From positions 1 to 20,538 of the forward strand of contig SEDG01000013.1 in assembly GCA_004295885.1 (NCBI GenBank): a stretch of 20,538 nucleotides of DNA, in the 5' to 3' direction. A program made the translations under genes and the position numbers. Below, in pieces: positions 15,704-20,538 of the stretch (the first letter of the stretch is position 1; every line of letters begins with the position of its first letter). Below the pieces are notes generated by a model. That model did no database searches. It saw only the letters and a program-made list of their open reading frames with translations, and was not told where the DNA came from. Source of the DNA: Pedobacter sp. (lineage in GTDB: Bacteria > Bacteroidota > Bacteroidia > Sphingobacteriales > Sphingobacteriaceae).

Positions 15704-15919
15704 TTACTCGTTAGTGAACATCAACTTCATTAAGTTTTTTCTTTCGGTACCAACAACTAGGTTTTTATTCCCTAATACGATTTTACTTTCTTCACCAACT
15801 GCCCCAGGAGCTGGTTCATGGTTGTTTGGCATATTTGACACCTTAATTGCGTACGGATGATGTCCTGTTGTTAAGCGTCTTAAAATCATATTTGTCTGTT
15901 TATTTAAATGAATAAACAT
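15704..15919 (-). CDS. Doubtful small ORF antisense to the susC leader
   Basis: An open frame of 71 codons runs from ATG at 15919 to TAA at 15704. I do not recognise the product; it contains the stretch MPNNHEPAPGAVGEESKIVL and has no signal peptide, membrane segment or known motif. Codon use (TTA for Leu, GAA, AAA, mixed Asn/Gly codons) is not unlike the neighbouring real genes, and the composition is more protein-like than most chance frames in this window. Against it, it occupies the space where the susC promoter and HTCS site should be, and its start is only 32 bases from the divergent susC start. It could be a real small gene, a decayed remnant or chance. Confidence 0.3.
   Translation of the reverse strand: MFIHLNKQTNMILRRLTTGHHPYAIKVSNMPNNHEPAPGAVGEESKIVLGNKNLVVGTERKNLMKLMFTNE
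15887..15894 (+). promoter_or_regulatory. Weak candidate -7 element for susCD
   Basis: CATATTTG differs by one base from the Bacteroidota -7 consensus TAnnTTTG. A GTTG at 15867-15870 lies upstream but only 16 bases away, a little short. Transcription from here would give a leader of about 50 bases before the susC ATG. A mismatched -7 element would fit a promoter that depends on the HTCS activator. Confidence 0.3.
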
Positions 15920-15951
15920 AGCTAACCAAATAAATAACCAAATAGATTAAA

Positions 15952-18900
15952 ATGAATAATCTTTACAAGAAGAGAATTTTAATGTGCAAAGTCTTTTTTG
16001 AGAACCATTTAAGATTGTTGATCATTACCAGTCTCTGTTTTTTCAGCTTGGAACTACAGGCACAGGATTTCACCGTTTCAGGTACAGTAAAAGACGCACA
16101 GGGAAATACGTTTCCAGGGGTAAGCGTGGTGGTGGATGGTACAAAAATTACCACCATAACCGATCAGAATGGAAAATACAGCATCACTGTTGCCACAAAA
16201 AATGCCACGTTGGTGTTTAAGTATGTTGGTTTCACAGAACAGCGCATTGCAGTTGGAGATCAGAAAGTTGTGGACGTCTCCTTAAATGCAAGCACAAGTT
16301 TACTTAACGATGTGGTCGTGATTGGATACGGGACACAGAAAAAGTCTGATGTAACTGGTTCTGTGGCTTCAATAAAGCCAGAAAATGCTACTAGAAATGC
16401 GACTTTAGACGTTTCTGAAATGTTAAGGGGCAAGGCAGCCGGTGTTCAGGTAACGACCAACGATGCCGGTCCTGGTGGCTCATCAAGTATCATCATCAGG
16501 GGAAGGAGTTCACTTGGTGCAGATAACAGTCCCATTGTAATTGCCGATGGGGTAAGAATAGGTGCAATCAATGACTTGAACCCGAACGATATCGCGTCAA
16601 TTGAAATCTTGAAAGATGCTTCGGCGCAAGCGATCTATGGAGCGAGAGCATCAAATGGGGTAATCTTGATTACTACAAAGAGGGGTAAAACTGGAAGAAC
16701 GACTATCAATTATGGCGGCTACTACGGTACCCAGACAGCAAACAGAAATTTTGATGTTTATACTGGTGCCGAATTTGCTCAGTTGAAACGTGAAGCAGAT
16801 AGGGCGGTTAACAATAACATCACAAGAAAAGATAATTTAATATTTAGCGCTGATGAATTAGCGGCAATCGCGGAAAATAGATCCATCAATTGGTCTAAGG
16901 AAGTATTACAACCTGCAACCATTCAAAATCACGACCTCAGCTATTCGGCAGGAACTGAAAAGACAAAACTTTATGTGGGAGGTAATTTTCAGAATATGAG
17001 GGGATTGGTGCCAACTACTAAAATCACAAAGGGAACACTTAGGGCAAACCTAGACCAAGATTTAACAAGTTGGTTAAAGGTAGGCCTTAATACTTCTTTT
17101 CAGACTTCAAAGTCGAACGACCCTGATGTAGGCGGAATAGTTCGCCAGATTGTAACGGCATCACCGTTAGGTAATATCTATAATGCGGATGGAACGCTAA
17201 ATGTTCGTCCCGGAGGAAACCAAGAGAGTTTCAATCCGTTGTTGAATTTACAGGAAACCATCAACGACAAAAGGTCTCGTAATGACATCCTCAACATATA
17301 TGTTGATGTGACCCCATTTAAAGGTTTCACAAACCGAGTTAATGCAAGTCGTAGATCATGGAATTACAAAGAATCAAATTATAACACTAAGTTATCTGAA
17401 AGTGGCGTAGCCAGCGGTACCGCAAATGGATTTATCGCCTTTCAGGACAATGTGGAGTGGCAGGTTGAAGACATCATAACCTACAAGAAAAAGATGGACA
17501 AACATACCTTGGATTTCACCATAGTAGGTAGCATAAGTCAACAAGATGCCACCAATTTTAGAAACAATTCGTCGCAGATCCCGAATGATATACTTGGTAT
17601 CTATGGCTTACAAACAGCATTGATCAATACGCCAACTATTGGGGGGAACAGCCGTAAACTCGTTTCAGGTGTAGGTCGTGTGCAGTATGATTATGCTTCA
17701 AAATATTACCTTACCCTAAGTGCGAGGGCAGATGGTTCGTCTGTGTTTGGAGCGAATAATAAGTGGGGTTATTTTCCTGCCGTGGCCTTGGCCTGGAACA
17801 TCCACAATGAGGATTTTTTAGCTTCATTTAAGCAGTTATCCAACCTTAAACTAAAATTGAGTTATGGTAGCGTTGGTAATGAGGCCATCGCGCCTTATGG
17901 TAGCTTGAGTTTGGCAGATCAAAGGGATTACATCTTGGGAACTGGACAGGTTTCAGGTTATGCGCCAGGCACTTTTTTACCTAACCCGAATTTGAAGTGG
18001 GAAACTTCAACTACTTTAAATGCAGCCCTTGATTTTGGCTTTTTTAATGGAAGAATAACTGGTACCATAGAATATTATGACAAAAGTACCACAGATCTTT
18101 TGGTTACGCAAACACTTAACCAAACAACTGGATACCAATTTCAGCGCAACAACATTGGAGAAATACAGAATAAAGGTATAGAACTTCAGTTAAACGCGAT
18201 GGCCGTGCAAACAAAAGACTTTAAGTTAGACTTTGGCGTGTTATTCTCGAGAAACAAGAACAAGATTGTTAGTTTATATGGAAAAGACAATGACGGTAAC
18301 GGGGTAGAGGATGATGACCTAGCAAACAACTGGATCATTGGTCAGCCCGTCTCTATCTTCCGACAGCCGAAATATGTAGGTGTTTGGCAGGGAACCGAGG
18401 TTTACCCGGGTTCTTCATTTAATGCAACAACTGGTAAATGGGAAATTGGTGGTGTGCAGGCGCCCGTAGCCATGGTAAATGGAGTAGCGATAAAAGATCC
18501 ATTCACAGGGAAGGCCCCGATACCAGGAACGGTAAAATTGGAAGATAAGAATAACGATGGAAAAATCGATGCCGCGGATAACTACGTCACCTCTCAGTAC
18601 CCAGCTTGGAATGGCTCATTAAATTTAAGTGCATCCTACAAGGGTTTCGATTTATCAATGGATATATATACAGTTCAGGGCATAACAAGGAACAATCAGT
18701 TTTTATACGATTACACTGCAGGAGGAGATTTGCGGGGGAATAGAAATGGTATAAAGGTAGATTACTGGACTCCAGAGAATCCTTCAAACACTTATCCGCA
18801 ACCAAACGCAGGTACATCGCCTCCGGGCATGTTTAATTTAGGCTTACAAGATGCTTCTTATTGGAGATTGCAGAACGTTACCATAGGCTACAGCTTCCCG

Positions 18901-19062
18901 TCAAAGATAACTTCCAAACTAAAAATCTCAAGCCTGAAGCTTTATGCAACTGGGCAAAATCTGTACACCAGCACAGATTATCAGGCATATAGTCCAGAAC
19001 AAGACTTATATGCTTATCCAATGACTAAAAATTTCATTTTTGGATTGAAGTTCGGTCTGTAG
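15952..19062 (+). CDS. SusC-family TonB-dependent outer-membrane oligosaccharide transporter
   Basis: A TonB-dependent receptor of the SusC/RagA type, 1036 residues, which moves oligosaccharides across the outer membrane using energy from TonB. The order is a signal peptide (to about residue 38, ending LELQAQ), a carboxypeptidase-regulatory-like domain (about 40-118; SGTVKDAQGNTFPGVSVVV), the SusC signature VVVIGYGTQKKSDVTGSV (about 121-138), a plug domain (to about 240; MLRGKAAGVQV, IIIRGRSSL, IEILKDASAQAIYGARASNG) and a long beta-barrel ending in an aromatic-rich strand (FIFGLKFGL). No N-terminal STN domain is seen, so it is not an anti-sigma-linked receptor; control is more likely by the upstream HTCS. 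Met11 is an alternative start with an equally good signal peptide. The SusD partner begins 46 bases downstream, so the two are surely co-transcribed. The transported glycan cannot be read from the sequence. Confidence 0.95.
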   Translation: MNNLYKKRILMCKVFFENHLRLLIITSLCFFSLELQAQDFTVSGTVKDAQGNTFPGVSVVVDGTKITTITDQNGKYSITVATKNATLVFKYVGFTEQRIAVGDQKVVDVSLNASTSLLNDVVVIGYGTQKKSDVTGSVASIKPENATRNATLDVSEMLRGKAAGVQVTTNDAGPGGSSSIIIRGRSSLGADNSPIVIADGVRIGAINDLNPNDIASIEILKDASAQAIYGARASNGVILITTKRGKTGRTTINYGGYYGTQTANRNFDVYTGAEFAQLKREADRAVNNNITRKDNLIFSADELAAIAENRSINWSKEVLQPATIQNHDLSYSAGTEKTKLYVGGNFQNMRGLVPTTKITKGTLRANLDQDLTSWLKVGLNTSFQTSKSNDPDVGGIVRQIVTASPLGNIYNADGTLNVRPGGNQESFNPLLNLQETINDKRSRNDILNIYVDVTPFKGFTNRVNASRRSWNYKESNYNTKLSESGVASGTANGFIAFQDNVEWQVEDIITYKKKMDKHTLDFTIVGSISQQDATNFRNNSSQIPNDILGIYGLQTALINTPTIGGNSRKLVSGVGRVQYDYASKYYLTLSARADGSSVFGANNKWGYFPAVALAWNIHNEDFLASFKQLSNLKLKLSYGSVGNEAIAPYGSLSLADQRDYILGTGQVSGYAPGTFLPNPNLKWETSTTLNAALDFGFFNGRITGTIEYYDKSTTDLLVTQTLNQTTGYQFQRNNIGEIQNKGIELQLNAMAVQTKDFKLDFGVLFSRNKNKIVSLYGKDNDGNGVEDDDLANNWIIGQPVSIFRQPKYVGVWQGTEVYPGSSFNATTGKWEIGGVQAPVAMVNGVAIKDPFTGKAPIPGTVKLEDKNNDGKIDAADNYVTSQYPAWNGSLNLSASYKGFDLSMDIYTVQGITRNNQFLYDYTAGGDLRGNRNGIKVDYWTPENPSNTYPQPNAGTSPPGMFNLGLQDASYWRLQNVTIGYSFPSKITSKLKISSLKLYATGQNLYTSTDYQAYSPEQDLYAYPMTKNFIFGLKFGL

Positions 19063-19108
19063 GCGTTGGTTTAATGATTTGATGAATAATTGATTTTAAA
19101 AGATTAAA

Positions 19109-20538
19109 ATGAAAAATTTAAATAAAGTAATACTTGCAGTGACGTTAGGAACAACATTGTTATTCTCTTCCTGCAAAAAATATTTAACTGAAGAGAACTT
19201 TACGCAAATTGGCTCAGATGTTATCTATAAAGATGAAGCGGGCTTAACTGTTGGGCTTGGTGCGCTTTACAATTTGCAACGTGCCTATGAAAGGGTAAGT
19301 GATGCAACTGGGCTTACACAGAATAACCTTTGGGTTTATTGTGCCGATGATCTTGGTAGCACAAGGACTTTTAACGATGCGCAAATCTACAAGGCAAACA
19401 TGACCCCTGCCAATTTTCCACGAGGTAAATGGGCGTCTGGCTATCAATTGATTGATAGGGCCAGTGCAATTATAGTGAATGCCAGGAAGATTGGTTTTTC
19501 TTCAGATGCGACTAAACGAAGGTTGATTGCAGAAGCAAGTGTGATAAGGGCAATGACTTTTTTCAAGTTATATGAACTGTATGATAATATCTTATTGGAT
19601 ACCATTCCAACAACGGTTGAAAACTATAATGATCCAGTTGACTATAGACCAGCACAAAAAGCTGATGTATTTAAACAAATCAACAATGACTTAGATTACG
19701 CCATTGCAAATCTTTCTTATACAGCAAAGGCAGGTCAGGTAAACCTTGGTTTGGCCCGTCATTTAAAAGCTCAAGTAGCTTCTTGGCAGGGAGATTGGGC
19801 AACGATGGCATTACAGTGTGATGAGATAATCAGCAAGGGTGGATACACTTTGTTGCCTGTCGAACAAGTTTTCGGAGCAGACGTGAACCACAAGGAATCA
19901 ATTTTTGTCTATCAGTATGATGAGCTAACAGGCGGCTCTGATGCCTTGGCTGGTGGAAGCAACCATGCATTGAGCGCTGTCTTCACGGCAAGGTATTATG
20001 AAATGCCAGGAAACCATATGATTGAAGACAATAACTGGGGAGGTAACTCGTATGCATGGACAACACCGAACTTTTATCTAAAAAGATTAATGGGATGGAA
20101 TGAGGTAACCGGCTTATCTCCAGACAAACGTTTCGCTGCCTATTTTTATCCAGATACGGTAATTGGCAATAAACCGGGAGATCCATTTTTCGGTCTAAAA
20201 TTACCAGCATCATCATATCCCGGTGGCACTTCGAATGCAGGTGGAAACTATCGCCAGTACCATTGGAGCGTGAAGAAATTCCAGGATTTTAGTAAACCTA
20301 GCGGAAGGGCTGCTAGCTGGAAGGATGTTATTGCCTACAGGTTTGCTGAAACGCTTTTAATGGGTGCGGAAGCCCATTGGAGAATGACTGGAAATGCCGC
20401 CAATCCGACTGCGCTGGGTTATATCAATAGGGTTAGGGCTAGGGCAGGAATGCCTAACTTTACGCTCATAGACCAGCAAACCATCTTAGACGAATCTGCC
20501 CGGGAGCTTGCCTTTGAAGGGGGGCGCTGGTTCCTGTT
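19109..20538 (+). CDS. SusD-family outer-membrane glycan-binding lipoprotein (3' truncated by window)
   Basis: The frame opens at ATG 19109 (AGATTAAAATG) and stays open to the right edge, giving 476 codons. Residues 1-22 form a lipoprotein signal with lipobox FSSC (C22), followed by KKYLTEENFTQI, a typical SusD beginning. SusD/RagB features include the N-terminal helical repeats (DEAGLTVGLGALYNLQRAYE; RLIAEASVIRAMTFFKLYEL) and the C-terminal signature AYRFAETLLMGAEAHWRM followed by ALGYINRVRARAGMP. The visible end, RELAFEGGRWFL, is a stretch usually within the last 80 or so residues of these 480-600 residue proteins, so only a short tail is missing. The protein should cap the SusC barrel at the cell surface and capture oligosaccharides. 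W and Y residues in the middle could form the sugar platform, but assignment needs a structure. Confidence 0.93.
   Translation, partial: MKNLNKVILAVTLGTTLLFSSCKKYLTEENFTQIGSDVIYKDEAGLTVGLGALYNLQRAYERVSDATGLTQNNLWVYCADDLGSTRTFNDAQIYKANMTPANFPRGKWASGYQLIDRASAIIVNARKIGFSSDATKRRLIAEASVIRAMTFFKLYELYDNILLDTIPTTVENYNDPVDYRPAQKADVFKQINNDLDYAIANLSYTAKAGQVNLGLARHLKAQVASWQGDWATMALQCDEIISKGGYTLLPVEQVFGADVNHKESIFVYQYDELTGGSDALAGGSNHALSAVFTARYYEMPGNHMIEDNNWGGNSYAWTTPNFYLKRLMGWNEVTGLSPDKRFAAYFYPDTVIGNKPGDPFFGLKLPASSYPGGTSNAGGNYRQYHWSVKKFQDFSKPSGRAASWKDVIAYRFAETLLMGAEAHWRMTGNAANPTALGYINRVRARAGMPNFTLIDQQTILDESARELAFEGGRWFL

Larger units (their letters stand above)
15651..15951. other. Intergenic region upstream of susC
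   Basis: About 300 bases lie between the regulator stop and the susC start, where the HTCS operator and the susC promoter are expected. The octamer CATATTTG, one mismatch from the -7 consensus TAnnTTTG, occurs twice (15830-15837 and 15887-15894). TTGTTAGC (15695-15702) and TCGTTAGT (15708-15715) form a loose 13-base-spaced repeat. No clear terminator hairpin follows the regulator gene. A small minus-strand ORF (15704-15919) fills much of the region. Confidence 0.5.

Noticed and set aside
1..20538. tRNA, rRNA, insertion sequences or CRISPR arrays
   Set aside because: I looked on both strands and saw no tRNA-like cloverleaf, transposase motifs, terminal inverted repeats or exact repeat-spacer pattern.

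Overview
The window looks like chromosomal DNA of a Bacteroidota bacterium, most likely Sphingobacteriaceae (Pedobacter-like). The signs are moderate A+T content, A-rich leaders without clear Shine-Dalgarno sequences, a SusC/SusD pair, a one-protein hybrid two-component sensor/regulator, and many exported glycoside hydrolases. It is most of a polysaccharide utilization locus (PUL), plus the tail of a neighbouring plus-strand unit.

Layout. Positions 1-68 hold the last codons of an unidentified plus-strand gene, followed at 85-1242 by a lipoprotein GH10 xylanase. A symmetrical terminator (about 1250-1287) separates this unit from a convergent minus-strand operon of seven closely packed genes (gaps of 7-17 bases), read from 11179 down to 1286. 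In transcription order these are a BglX-like GH3, a second GH3 of the ExoI type, a ThuA-domain protein, an aldo-keto reductase, a concanavalin-like/PD40-propeller protein, an exported xylose-isomerase-like TIM barrel and a GH5 endoglycanase. All carry signal peptides except the aldo-keto reductase. A divergent intergenic region (11180-11516) separates this operon from a 1377-residue hybrid sensor/regulator (11517-15650). An intergenic region of about 300 bases follows, with one doubtful antisense small ORF, then SusC (15952-19062) and SusD (from 19109), which runs off the right edge.

Likely teamwork (inference). SusD/SusC bind and import oligosaccharides across the outer membrane. The GH5, and perhaps the GH10, cut the backbone, and the two GH3 enzymes release terminal sugars in the periplasm. 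The sensor's periplasmic propellers detect the released oligosaccharides and its cytoplasmic AraC domain switches the locus on. The hydrolases point to a beta-linked plant polysaccharide (beta-glucan, xylan or another hemicellulose); the sequence does not settle which.

The least conventional part is the middle of the minus-strand operon. An exported ThuA protein, an exported 'sugar phosphate isomerase'-type TIM barrel and a concanavalin/PD40 protein sit with the hydrolases. This resembles gene sets tied to oxidised (3-keto) glycoside breakdown, but no oxidoreductase of the Gfo/Idh/MocA type is present in the window.
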